Of a DNA stretch of 39,022 nucleotides, positions 17,763 through 26,204 are shown in pieces. Positions within the stretch are counted from its first letter, which is position 1; each line of letters opens with the position of its first letter. The DNA is from Peribacillus deserti (GTDB taxonomy: Bacteria > Bacillota > Bacilli > Bacillales > DSM-1321). The notes under the pieces are model-generated. The model searched no databases. It was not told the DNA's origin and was given only the letters and a program-made list of their open reading frames with translations. The stretch covers positions 1 to 39,022 of the forward strand of contig NZ_PGUY01000078.1 in assembly GCF_002863585.1 (NCBI RefSeq). The letters run 5' to 3'. Both the position numbers and the translations under genes were made by a program.

Positions 17763-19094
17763 TCAAAAAAATTCAGTAACGAACATATTCTTTCTATTAA
17801 AACCTGCAAGGGCTTTTGCATATTCAAATGGTGTTGGAAGAATAAAGGGAAGAGAAACTTTATCCTCATCGGCCATATCCAGCCTTTTATCAGCTCCATA
17901 ATTTAGCTGCACTTCCAGAAGCCATATTCTTCTATCTTTGTCTATAATAAAGTCGAAGGCTGCATCTCCCAAGTGATAGGAGTTGTTTTCCATTATATTC
18001 AGGACTTTTTTGCAAAGGGAGAACACATAGTCAGTTATTTGATTAGTTTCTTCTTTATTAAATCCATAGATTTCAGAGAGGCCAATCTTGCCATCCAATA
18101 CTTTTTGTCTCCCTGAAGAATTGGTTATTACGCTTCCCTTTTTAGCCAGTCTGGCTTCCATTATAGAAAAGTTCCATTTTTTATGAAGATCCTTCTGAAG
18201 GTAAATGCGGAAGTCGATTTTGTCCATGCCTGGTACGGCTCTTTTTTCTTCTTGGATGATATAGTTTTCCTTAATCTCTGCCTTAAGCACCTTTGCGAGA
18301 TCTTCCTTTGCGGGAAGATAAAGCTGTGTGCCGGACCCTGGAGTAAGAATAAATCCTCCATGTTGGTGCTTGAGGTGATAAATGCCTCTTCCTTGGGAGA
18401 GACCGACGGGTTTTAAATACAGTGACTCATATTTTGATAAGAATTGGATTAATTGTTCCGTGTTTGTATATTCCTCTGTATATGGCAAGTGCTTTTTAAT
18501 TTCGGGGAATTGGGATAAGACCTGCCAGAACTTGAATTTATCTACATTATCGTAAGGGTAGTTAAATATACGGTCACCTATTTGTTCTTTCAAATAGCTA
18601 TACTCTTTATTCTTAATGCGGACACGTGTGAAAATGGCAGAGGGGTATGGAAAGCTGCCTTTAATAAAGCTTTGTGAAACAGGATCATAGAACAAACCGC
18701 GAATGGTCTTTTTAGCTTTGTTGATATTTTTTTTCCTGAAGATAAAAATAAGTCCCTTGATATGATTATATTTTGCTAACCGCATCTTTAGCTTTTTAGG
18801 ATTATTGTAGAAGAGCCGTTCGGGCAGAAAACCTATTACAGGTCCTAAATATAGGTGATTTCCTTGAAAATAAAAATGATATGAAACCTCGGGTATGCTT
18901 ATATTGTTTGATATTTTTTGAGGGATAATCAGCGTTCCTTTATCAATTACATTGTTAATGACAATTTCTAACTTTGTTATGGATTGACCGAAGTGCAATA
19001 TGATGTGATCAGTCGAGATATTTAATTGAACGAGAGTTTGTGCACTCATTTTAATAGTTTGCTGGCGCTCTTTATTTATTTTTAGATTAAACAT
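17763..19094 (-). CDS. YheC/YheD-family ATP-grasp protein (spore coat type)
   Basis: A 443-residue protein. The N-terminal ~100 residues are a small beta-rich domain ending in YLGPVIGFLP, the family hallmark, and the C-terminal ~280 form an ATP-grasp domain: SLYLKPVGLSQGRGIYHL (ATP-binding Lys and Gly loop), YIIQEE, KIDFRIYLQKD, and DAAFDFIIDKDRRIWLLEVQLN (metal site). In the usual ExN metal motif the Asn is replaced by Gln (EVQ). B. subtilis YheC and YheD are spore-coat-associated. The ligase substrate is unknown. The start is the ATG at 19094 behind AAAGGCGG; an upstream TTG-type extension has no ribosome site. It is the third gene of an operon with the racemase and the next YheC/YheD gene, 82 bases apart. 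Confidence 0.85.
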   Translation of the reverse strand: MFNLKINKERQQTIKMSAQTLVQLNISTDHIILHFGQSITKLEIVINNVIDKGTLIIPQKISNNISIPEVSYHFYFQGNHLYLGPVIGFLPERLFYNNPKKLKMRLAKYNHIKGLIFIFRKKNINKAKKTIRGLFYDPVSQSFIKGSFPYPSAIFTRVRIKNKEYSYLKEQIGDRIFNYPYDNVDKFKFWQVLSQFPEIKKHLPYTEEYTNTEQLIQFLSKYESLYLKPVGLSQGRGIYHLKHQHGGFILTPGSGTQLYLPAKEDLAKVLKAEIKENYIIQEEKRAVPGMDKIDFRIYLQKDLHKKWNFSIMEARLAKKGSVITNSSGRQKVLDGKIGLSEIYGFNKEETNQITDYVFSLCKKVLNIMENNSYHLGDAAFDFIIDKDRRIWLLEVQLNYGADKRLDMADEDKVSLPFILPTPFEYAKALAGFNRKNMFVTEFF

Positions 19095-19176
19095 TGAGAA
19101 AACCGCCTTTCTATTCCATACGGGATGTTCATTCAATGGTATCAAAAGAGGGTAAGCTGGCTACCCTCCATCCTGT

Positions 19177-20487
19177 TTAATGGCTGTTCCCTTTTTTCCC
19201 GAATCCAGTCAATGCTTTCGCATAAATAAATGGAGCTGGAAGGATAGTTGGAAGAACACGTCTTTCATCCTCAGATCTTGCCAGCTTTTTTTCTGCTGCG
19301 AAATTAAGCTGAGCCTCCAGCAGCCATATTTTCAATTCACTGTCTATGATCAAATCCATAGCAGCCTCGCCTAATAGATAGCCAGATTTCTCTATTTCCT
19401 TAATTGCCTTAACAGAGATATCGAATATTCGCTCTTTTAATTTTTCAACCTTATCAGGGTTTAAATGATAAAACTCCTCTAAAGCCTTTTCTCCCTGCAT
19501 CATGTGATCTCTGTTCTTGAAGTTTGAAATGATGCTGCCTTCTTTAGCTATTTTTGATTCCATACCAGATAGATACCATTTACGATCTTCATCTTTATGG
19601 AAATAAACCCTGAAATCTATTTTCTTTCCAGAAATCTTACTGCCAACTTCTTGTTGTAGTAAGTAGGTACCCTTAACTCTCTTTGAAAGTATCTCTTTTA
19701 ACTCTTCATCATTTCTTAAAAAAATTGAATTAAAAGAACCGTCTTTTAATAGGTAGCTTTCCCCAGTCTTTTTTAAATGCAGGATCCCTCTTCCCTGAGA
19801 CTTGTTATAAGGTTTTAAATAAATAGAGGAACACGAATTAAGCATATTAAGCAGGCTTTTCGTGTCTGTTAATTCCAATGTTTTAGGTATATAAGCTTTC
19901 AGTTCTGAATGCTCATTCATTATAGACCAGAATTTGAGTTTATTTATATTGTTGGGATAATTGAACAAAGAATCTATAAAGAGCGCCGCAGTCTGCTTTG
20001 ACAATCGAACCCTGTTGAATACTGCATTCGGGTAAGGGAAAATTCCTTTGATAAATTGTTTTTTCTCCGGATCTAGGTAGTACCCTTCAATAGTGTGACG
20101 GAATCTGTCTATTTTTTTTGGCCTAAACATTACAATAAGTCCTTTAATTTCGTTGTATCTTGAAAAGCGCATCATCATCTCTTTTGGGTTATTATAAAAT
20201 TTTTTCTGAGGAATAAACCCAATGACAGGTCCTATGTTTAGCCTGTTTCCTTCAAAATAACAATCGTAGGGAAGTTCTGGAATGAAAAGCTGATCAGATA
20301 AGTATGGGGAAATAGCAATTACTTTATCCGGAATTCGGTCGTTGATTATTATTGAAAGAACCTTTGAAAACTTGCCAAATTGCAAAACAATTTGGTGTGT
20401 GTTTACGTTAATTTCCTCAAAAGTTGATTCGTTTAAAAGAAGTAAATTTGAGTCTAATTGTTTGTCCAATCTGATTGTATAATCCAT
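19177..20487 (-). CDS. YheC/YheD-family ATP-grasp protein (spore coat type)
   Basis: A 436-residue paralogue of the downstream gene, with the same plan: a beta-rich N-terminal domain up to NIGPVIGFIPQKKFYNNP, then ATP-grasp with SIYLKPYNKSQGRGILHL, YLLQQEV, KIDFRVYFHKDED, and EAAMDLIIDSELKIWLLEAQLN. The metal-binding ExN is again changed to ExQ (EAQ). The two proteins share many short blocks (YNNPK, ILPAPF/ILPTPF, YAKALTGF/YAKALAGF), so they look like a tandem duplication. The chosen start is the ATG at 20487 (MDYTIRL), with AAAGGTGAT at ideal distance; GTG 20496 and ATG 20493 are too close to that site. The racemase ends about 40 bases upstream, on the same strand. Confidence 0.85.
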   Translation of the reverse strand: MDYTIRLDKQLDSNLLLLNESTFEEINVNTHQIVLQFGKFSKVLSIIINDRIPDKVIAISPYLSDQLFIPELPYDCYFEGNRLNIGPVIGFIPQKKFYNNPKEMMMRFSRYNEIKGLIVMFRPKKIDRFRHTIEGYYLDPEKKQFIKGIFPYPNAVFNRVRLSKQTAALFIDSLFNYPNNINKLKFWSIMNEHSELKAYIPKTLELTDTKSLLNMLNSCSSIYLKPYNKSQGRGILHLKKTGESYLLKDGSFNSIFLRNDEELKEILSKRVKGTYLLQQEVGSKISGKKIDFRVYFHKDEDRKWYLSGMESKIAKEGSIISNFKNRDHMMQGEKALEEFYHLNPDKVEKLKERIFDISVKAIKEIEKSGYLLGEAAMDLIIDSELKIWLLEAQLNFAAEKKLARSEDERRVLPTILPAPFIYAKALTGFGKKGNSH

Positions 20488-20525
20488 ATTCATCACCTTT
20501 AGGCTAAATTCATTTAATAAAGCTT

Positions 20526-21221
20526 TTATTGAGCTTTAGCTACAGCTAATTGAGCTAACATCAGGGTCGGATCCAGCTTACCTATTTTCTCTGTTAGATA
20601 AGGAAATAAAAGGGGCAGTTCAGTGCAGCCGCCCAATACGTGCAGAACACTGTTAGATACATATCTATCTAACATATTATTTAACGGCTGAAGAAATGGA
20701 TTGTTCTCGATAGAACCGGCTTTTACACTGGTTATTGCTTCGTTGACAAGGAGCTGTTCGGCAATAGTGGGAATCTGCAAATGAATGGATGTCCCCTCAA
20801 AAGCCTTTTGATATAGACCTGTTTCAATAGTGGGTAGAGTAGCCAGAAGGAGTACTTTTTCATGTTCGCCATTAAGATCCTGTAAAGTATAAGCAACTGC
20901 GTTATGAATCATATGATATACAGGAATACCCACCGAGTCCTCGATTTCCTTATACCATATATGAGCTGTATTACATGGCATGATAATAAAGTCAGCTCCT
21001 GCTTTTTCAAGCATCTGTGCACTGTTAATGAGCTGTAATAAAGGACTCTGTCCTCCGGCTTGTAATGCATGAATTCGCGATGGGATTTTTGGATTGTTAT
21101 TAATAATAATGGGAAGGTGATCCTGATCAGAGGCTGCGGGTGTATTAGCTATAATTTTTATGAACAAATCAGCCGTTGCGAGAGGTCCCATTCCTCCAAG
21201 AATTCCTATTGTTTTTGACAG
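20526..21221 (-). CDS. Aspartate/glutamate racemase family protein, apparently with a CTG start
   Basis: A 231-residue member of the Asp/Glu racemase superfamily, which interconverts L- and D- forms with two cysteines and no cofactor. Both cysteines are visible (FIIMPCNTAH and LGGCTELPLL), as is the N-terminal loop GILGGMGPLATADLF. That loop begins upstream of the first ATG (21191), so the ATG cannot be the true start. The frame reaches back to a CTG at 21221 (encoding M-SKTIGILGG), with AAAGGAG 10 bases upstream, and is closed by a stop just before. An ATG-to-CTG change would explain this and could lower expression. It heads the operon with two YheC/YheD genes, suggesting that a D-amino acid is supplied to those ligases (inference). 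Confidence 0.8.
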   Translation of the reverse strand: MSKTIGILGGMGPLATADLFIKIIANTPAASDQDHLPIIINNNPKIPSRIHALQAGGQSPLLQLINSAQMLEKAGADFIIMPCNTAHIWYKEIEDSVGIPVYHMIHNAVAYTLQDLNGEHEKVLLLATLPTIETGLYQKAFEGTSIHLQIPTIAEQLLVNEAITSVKAGSIENNPFLQPLNNMLDRYVSNSVLHVLGGCTELPLLFPYLTEKIGKLDPTLMLAQLAVAKAQ

Positions 21222-21608
21222 ATGTATCTATCTCCTTTATTGTGATTTTCTGCTTATACTCCAACTGTAAATTAACGATTGAAAGGCCTTCGTTATACAT
21301 TATTAATCCCTGCTCATTTCGTGTAGGCGTTGTCCTAAAAAAATAATCAATTCTAAAAAAAGGCTTTGTATCTACTTTTTATTAGGGTTAGAGCCTTATT
21401 GTTAAATATCTGAAGCCTTATACTGAATCTCGACCTTGGGAAAAAATTGGGGAAATGGTGGCCCCATTTCCCATTTCAAACCAAAACTTTTCTGCGTGTG
21501 GATTTTACCTATACAAACTGAGCGTGAAGCACATAAATTATGAAGAAATATGCGTTAGTAAACCTCACTCTTCTTGTCAGGCGATCTTCCTCAATATTAA
21601 ATTCAAAA

Positions 21609-21782
21609 GGCTCTTTTCTAAAAGATTGTTGTTTTTTAATAAGTCACCCTATTGTTCAGTCAGGTTGATTGGAGCGTAAGGTGCGAGACTCCTTGATCCA
21701 GCTCCAAGCTGAGACCCTCGAGTCATAAGCCAATCCGTCTATGGGAAGAAAATCGCTCCCACAGCCGGCCCGTCTTATGCTT
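21609..21782 (+). repeat. Interspersed repeat family C
   Basis: Related to 34960-35160 from CTCTTTTCTAAAAGATTGTTG through GGTTGATTGGA and GGTGCGAGACTCC to ACCCTCGAGTCATAAGCCAA and CGTCTTATGCTT. It contains nested hairpins (CATAAG with CTTATG; TGGGAAG with CTCCCA). Confidence 0.8.
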
Positions 21783-21876
21783 TTCAGGTCTCTGCCTGCA
21801 ATAATGTTCACTGTCTAAATTGAAAAATAATAAACATTGAGGTTTGATTAAAGGTTATATGTAGCAGGCACCGATT

Positions 21877-22022
21877 TCCGCTTATCTGAGCGGGAGCAGC
21901 GGGACAGGTGAGACCCCGCAGGCGAAGACGAGGAGGCTCACCGCCCGCCCCGCGGAAAGCGAGCATGCCTTGCGCTCCAATCGACCTCTTGTTCAATTGC
22001 AACAAAGTTTGCGAAAACAGCC
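21877..22022 (-). repeat. Interspersed repeat family B
   Basis: Inverted relative to 38924-39022. It shares GGCTGTTTTCGCAAACTTTG, GAACAAGAGG, CGATTGGAGCG, GCTCGCTTTCCGCGGGGCGG and GAGCCTCCTCG. It ends about 65 bases before the next start codon. Confidence 0.8.
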
Positions 22023-22087
22023 ATTCAAAAAAGGAAGAGTATGGCAGTTTGGAATCATGAGGTAGGAGGATAGAAAGGAGGACTCTA

Positions 22088-23407
22088 ATGAAGGTTAAAT
22101 GGATTAACAGAAAATATGATAAAGTTTTTATTAATGAATCCTTGGCCGAGAAACTAAATATGCCGCTGCTAAACTATATCACGATACACTTTGGGAGCTG
22201 GAAACGAACCGTTCAGGTAATTTATGACAAGTATGTTCCTGAAGATACAATAGAAATTGCAGAGAATATACGAGAGGAAGTATGCATCCCTACTGAGCTG
22301 CCATATGATGCATTCTTTACGAATGGTAATTTTTATATTGGACCCGTAATTGCAATCAGCATTAAAAAAACGAAAAGAAGATTGACAAAAAAGGTTTTAA
22401 GAAATGAACTCATAAGACTAAAAAATTATCAGGATATTAGAGGGCTGGTTTTTTTGTGCTCCGTAGAGGGCATTGACGACAAGGAAAAACGTATAGAGGG
22501 TTATTACTTCATTCCAGGGGAAGGCGGGGGTAAAGGAACCTTCAAGGAGGGATTATTTCCATACCCAAATGCTTTTTTTAACCGTTCAGGCTTAAGAAAA
22601 GGGGTCTATAATGAACTTTTTAGTACGATTGGCGATAAAATCTTCAATTCCTATTACTTTAATAAACTTGAATTATGGAACTGGGTAAAAGACAATCAAG
22701 AATTAAAAAGGTATTTCCCTGATACAGTGGAAGCAAAGAGTCAAGCTGACTTAGTTAAGATGATCGAGAAGCATAATACCATCTATCTAAAACCAGCCAG
22801 CGGTTCACTTGGGCAGGGAATATCAAAAATATCTAAGGATAAAAATTTTTTTGTTATTCAAAGCCATCAAAACTCATCACCGCTTTCATTATCAAATAAA
22901 AGATTTGAAGAATGGCTAGCGAATAAATTTACTAAACGGTATATTGCTCAGCAGGGCATCGAACTGTTATTTGATAGTCATAAAGTGGATTTTAGAGTCT
23001 ATTTTCAAAAAAATAAAGAAATGACTTGGGAGATGACAGGGTATATTGCCCGTCATTCCAAAAAAGGAAAAATAACGACAAATACTCAGAACTTAAATAA
23101 TATTGAAGAAGGAAGAAAGGCCTTAATACGCATCTTCAATCTTGACAGCTCTGAAGCAGGTGCAGTGGAGGAGAAAATCAAACAAATTTGTACAGATGTA
23201 TGCAGCTTCCTTGATAACAGGGGGGGACATTATGCGGATGTGGCGTTTGACATGATCATTGACCAAGATTTAAAGATTTGGATCCTGGAAATAAATAAGA
23301 GATATTTAGCCAAAACACTTAAATCCTTTTCAGACCGTACTCTCCTTAGAAAGGTAAAAACGATTCCAATTGAATATGCTAAAGCAATTTCAGGGTTTTA
23401 CAATTAG
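22088..23407 (+). CDS. YheC/YheD-family ATP-grasp protein (spore coat type)
   Basis: A 439-residue protein with the family plan. The N-terminal beta-rich part ends at FYIGPVIAISI; the ATP-grasp part has TIYLKPASGSLGQGISKI, YIAQQGIELL, KVDFRVYFQKN and VAFDMIIDQDLKIWILEINKRY, so the metal-binding ExN (EIN) is intact here, unlike in the two genes on the other strand. Typical 'LFPYPNAFFNR' and 'GDKIFN' blocks lie between. The start follows AGAAAGGAGG. It is a single-gene unit: a family B repeat lies just upstream and a terminator just downstream. Its substrate is unknown; a role in the spore coat is inferred from the family. Confidence 0.85.
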   Translation: MKVKWINRKYDKVFINESLAEKLNMPLLNYITIHFGSWKRTVQVIYDKYVPEDTIEIAENIREEVCIPTELPYDAFFTNGNFYIGPVIAISIKKTKRRLTKKVLRNELIRLKNYQDIRGLVFLCSVEGIDDKEKRIEGYYFIPGEGGGKGTFKEGLFPYPNAFFNRSGLRKGVYNELFSTIGDKIFNSYYFNKLELWNWVKDNQELKRYFPDTVEAKSQADLVKMIEKHNTIYLKPASGSLGQGISKISKDKNFFVIQSHQNSSPLSLSNKRFEEWLANKFTKRYIAQQGIELLFDSHKVDFRVYFQKNKEMTWEMTGYIARHSKKGKITTNTQNLNNIEEGRKALIRIFNLDSSEAGAVEEKIKQICTDVCSFLDNRGGHYADVAFDMIIDQDLKIWILEINKRYLAKTLKSFSDRTLLRKVKTIPIEYAKAISGFYN

Positions 23408-23416
23408 TTTTTATAT

Positions 23417-23448
23417 GATACTTAGCTGATGCTAGGTATCTTTTTTTT
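23417..23448 (+). terminator. Intrinsic terminator of the third YheC/YheD gene
   Basis: The stem GATACTTAGC (23417-23426) pairs with GCTAGGTATC (23431-23440), followed by eight T. Confidence 0.85.
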
Positions 23449-23615
23449 AGTAAAAGAAAATTTTATCTGCTTGACAGAGCTTAGTCTTTTCAACAAAGCT
23501 CAAGGGCCCATGGTTGTTTTATTTCTAACATTATTTCCGCCCTTTTTAGACATAGCTAATCCCATTTATGAACTTCTTGCATAGATTGTAATAGTTGCAA
23601 AGGAGGGGATGAACA

Positions 23616-24446
23616 GTGGTTAAAAAAGCTATAATTCCTGCCGCAGGTTACGGAACTAGAAATTTGCCCATTACAAAAGTATTACCAAAAGAAATGCTGC
23701 CGATATGCGGTCGTCCAGCAATAGATTATCTTGTTGAAGAGGCAATTTCCTCGGGAATCGAGCAAATATTAATTATTGTTTCACGTTCTAAAAATATGAT
23801 ATTAGATTACTTCGATCGGTCTCCTGAATTGGAGGCACATTTAAAAGCTAAAAACAAAGACTCCTTATCACCCGAACTGTTAATCCCAAATATTCATATT
23901 CAATATGTTAGACAGCCTAATGCAAATGGGTTAGGGGACGCTATACTTTTAGGCAGGAACTTTGTTGGAAATGAACCTTTTGCTGTTATGCTACCAGATG
24001 AAATTATCCTTTCGGATCAGCAGGCACCATTGCTTCAATTAATTGAAACCTTTAAAAAATGCAAAGGCAATGCTATTGGTTTAAAAGCTATGAATTTATC
24101 GGAACTCAAAAAATATGGAGTTGTAAAACCCCAATTTTTACAGGATAAATTATATCAATTAAAACATATTGTCGAAAAACCACAGAACGAAGCCCCATCT
24201 AACTTAGCGGTTATTGGAAGGTATGTTTTTGATCCAAAGATATTTGACTATCTAACGGGAGTACAACCGGGTGTTGAAGGAGAAATTCAACTAACAGATG
24301 CTATTAATGCAATGATACCTCAGTCAAATAGTTATGGTTTAGAAATTGAAGGACAACGGTTTGATATTGCAAATACATCTGACTACATTAAGTTAATAAA
24401 TCTAATATACAGTAAAGGCAATTCCGTTAATTTATTGGAGGATTAA
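23616..24446 (+). CDS. galU: UTP-glucose-1-phosphate uridylyltransferase
   Basis: A 276-residue nucleotidyltransferase making UDP-glucose from UTP and glucose-1-phosphate. Visible motifs: AIIPAAGYGTRNLPITKVLPKEMLPI (nucleotide loop; slightly divergent from the usual GTRFLPATKA), YVRQPNANGLGDAILLG, VMLPDEIIL (metal-binding Asp), IVEKP, and GVEGEIQLTDAI. The GTG start at 23616 follows AAAGGAGGGG. Length is close to the usual ~290. It lies 6 bases before ugd, and the two are certainly one operon feeding UDP-glucose to UDP-glucuronate. Paralogues such as YngB do the same reaction, so it may be a sporulation- or surface-dedicated copy. Confidence 0.9.
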   Translation: MVKKAIIPAAGYGTRNLPITKVLPKEMLPICGRPAIDYLVEEAISSGIEQILIIVSRSKNMILDYFDRSPELEAHLKAKNKDSLSPELLIPNIHIQYVRQPNANGLGDAILLGRNFVGNEPFAVMLPDEIILSDQQAPLLQLIETFKKCKGNAIGLKAMNLSELKKYGVVKPQFLQDKLYQLKHIVEKPQNEAPSNLAVIGRYVFDPKIFDYLTGVQPGVEGEIQLTDAINAMIPQSNSYGLEIEGQRFDIANTSDYIKLINLIYSKGNSVNLLED

Positions 24447-24452
24447 TTTTTT

Positions 24453-25730
24453 ATGAACATACTTATTATCGGAACAGGCTATGTTGGAACAACTACTGGG
24501 CTTGTGTTTTGTGAAATGGGCCACAAAGTTACTGGTTTAGACTTAGATCACAGTAAGTTAGAATCCCTGCGAGCTGGGAAACTTCATTTCTATGAACCTG
24601 GCCTGGAGGATTTGTTAAGAAAGCATCTGCATGGTGAAAATATTACATTCACGCCTGAATATGAAAAAGCCATAAAAGAAAATGATGTAATTTTTATTTG
24701 TGTAGGCACACCGCAATTACATGATGGGAATGCTGATTTAAGTTACGTTAAAAATGCAGCAGAATCAATTGGTGAAAATTTAGACAGCTATAAGGTGATT
24801 GTTTCCAAAAGTACTGTGCCAGTAGGGACTTCAGAAATGATCCAGCAATGGATAAAGGCTAAGCTAAAAGGAGAGTTTACGTTCGATGTTGTCTCTAATC
24901 CTGAATTTCTTAGGGAGGGTTCTGCTTTAAAAGATGCTTTAAAGCCGGATCGAATTGTAATTGGCACTTCAAGTCAAAAGGCAAATGGCATTATGAAAAA
25001 TTTGTATAAAAATTTCATCTGTGAAATTGTAGAAACCACCCCTAATACCTCTGAAATGATAAAATATGCTGCTAACTCTTTTCTCGCCCTAAAAATATCC
25101 TATATAAATGAATTAGCCAGATTATGTGATGTTTTAGATATTAAAATAAAAGATATTTCAAGAGGAATAGGCTTGGATCATAGAATCGGCCTTAATTTTT
25201 TAAATGCAGGTATTGGATTCGGAGGTTCTTGTTTCCCTAAAGATGTAAATGCATTAATAAAAACCTCTAAAGATAAACAAGTTAATCTTTCTATACTTGA
25301 AAGGGCGCTAGAAGTAAATAAGACACAAACAGATTTTTTTTACCAGCAAATCAGAAATTCTATTGGGAATTTGAATGGAAAGACGATAGTCATCGCTGGG
25401 CTGGCTTTTAAATCTAATACCGATGATATACGTCAATCTCCTAGTTTTGCATTGATTGAAAATTTACTAAAGGATAAAGCTATTGTTCATGTGCATGACC
25501 CTGTTGTGAAGCTGGAAAGGCCTGAGCTTAAACAATTCAATACTGTCGAAGAAGCTGCCTATCAAGCAGATGCATTGATCATCTGTACAGAATGGGATGT
25601 ATATCAGCAGCTGAACTGGATGAAGATAAAAACCTTAATGAGGCAGCCATATATATTTGATGGTAGAAACATTTTAGATAAGGAGATTATTAAAAACCTA
25701 GGCTTTTATTATAAAGGAGTATCACAATAG
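24453..25730 (+). CDS. ugd: UDP-glucose 6-dehydrogenase
   Basis: A 425-residue NAD-dependent enzyme oxidising UDP-glucose to UDP-glucuronate in two steps. Motifs: IIGTGYVGTTTGL (NAD-binding), VGTP and SKSTVPVGT, NPEFLREGSALKD, KYAANSFLALKISYINE, and GFGGSCFPKD with the catalytic Cys; the C-terminal domain has LAFKSNTDDIRQSP. Length and all catalytic motifs are normal. The ATG at 24453 has GGAGG upstream (24437-24441) inside the end of galU. Its product is also the substrate of the decarboxylase encoded at 32085-33038. Similar to TuaD. Confidence 0.93.
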   Translation: MNILIIGTGYVGTTTGLVFCEMGHKVTGLDLDHSKLESLRAGKLHFYEPGLEDLLRKHLHGENITFTPEYEKAIKENDVIFICVGTPQLHDGNADLSYVKNAAESIGENLDSYKVIVSKSTVPVGTSEMIQQWIKAKLKGEFTFDVVSNPEFLREGSALKDALKPDRIVIGTSSQKANGIMKNLYKNFICEIVETTPNTSEMIKYAANSFLALKISYINELARLCDVLDIKIKDISRGIGLDHRIGLNFLNAGIGFGGSCFPKDVNALIKTSKDKQVNLSILERALEVNKTQTDFFYQQIRNSIGNLNGKTIVIAGLAFKSNTDDIRQSPSFALIENLLKDKAIVHVHDPVVKLERPELKQFNTVEEAAYQADALIICTEWDVYQQLNWMKIKTLMRQPYIFDGRNILDKEIIKNLGFYYKGVSQ

Positions 25731-25741
25731 TATCTTAAATT

Positions 25742-26116
25742 ATTGGAATCGATCATGCCTCAGGAATTATAATCGCCATCCAGGATGCGGATGATATTAG
25801 CGCACAAACAAGATTTATAGAGCAAGTTCATTTTTTATCATCAAATAGCGGCTTTGTGGCAGTCGGCTCGTTAATAAGATGTATTCCAAGTAATGACCAA
25901 GTAACACTAAAAAGGACGCATGCTGAAGAACACGGTGCTAATTTATATACAACTCCGGAGGAAATACAGAAATATCATATTATGGCTGCCCATTAGTTGA
26001 TGGCTCTATATCGTGCAAAATAGGGAAAAAGTAACAATGGATTATATTATTGGAGAGTAAATAGAACATCAACATCTGCCATAGATGATGATATAGACAG
26101 GTCTGATCATATATAG
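25742..26116 (+). pseudogene. Remnant of a GT2 glycosyltransferase
   Basis: An 84-codon frame ending at TAG 25994-25996 reads IGIDHASGIIIAIQDADDIS ... VAVGSLIRCI. It closely follows the central part of the intact GT2 at 29715 (IGISETQGDWIAIQDADDIS, IGSLVKCIF). A later piece near 26045-26116, YYWRVNRTSTSAIDDDID, corresponds to the RVDPNSLS region of the GT2 at 26205. The N-terminal ~65 residues and most of the middle are missing. This is a decayed paralogue left between ugd and the next GT2. Confidence 0.75.
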
Positions 26117-26204
26117 AGCATTTGGAAACGCTCAGGATGGAACCAGATCTTACACTTTAAAAAAATTGGAGTATTAAAAATACAAGAAGAAGGAAGTAAT
26201 TATT

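Larger units (their letters stand above)
21222..22087. other. Divergent intergenic region filled with repeats
   Basis: About 870 bases between the racemase operon and the next YheC/YheD gene. It contains a family C copy (21609-21782) and a family B copy (21877-22022). Short frames here lie across repeats and are not supported. No sigma-K match was found. Confidence 0.5.

Noticed and set aside
17536-17766. 76-codon minus-strand frame downstream of the YheC/YheD gene
   Set aside because: It overlaps the end of that gene, runs into a repeat and has no ribosome site.
21455-21679. 74-codon + strand frame upstream of the third YheC/YheD gene
   Set aside because: It runs into the family C repeat and lacks a start signal and any protein-like motif.
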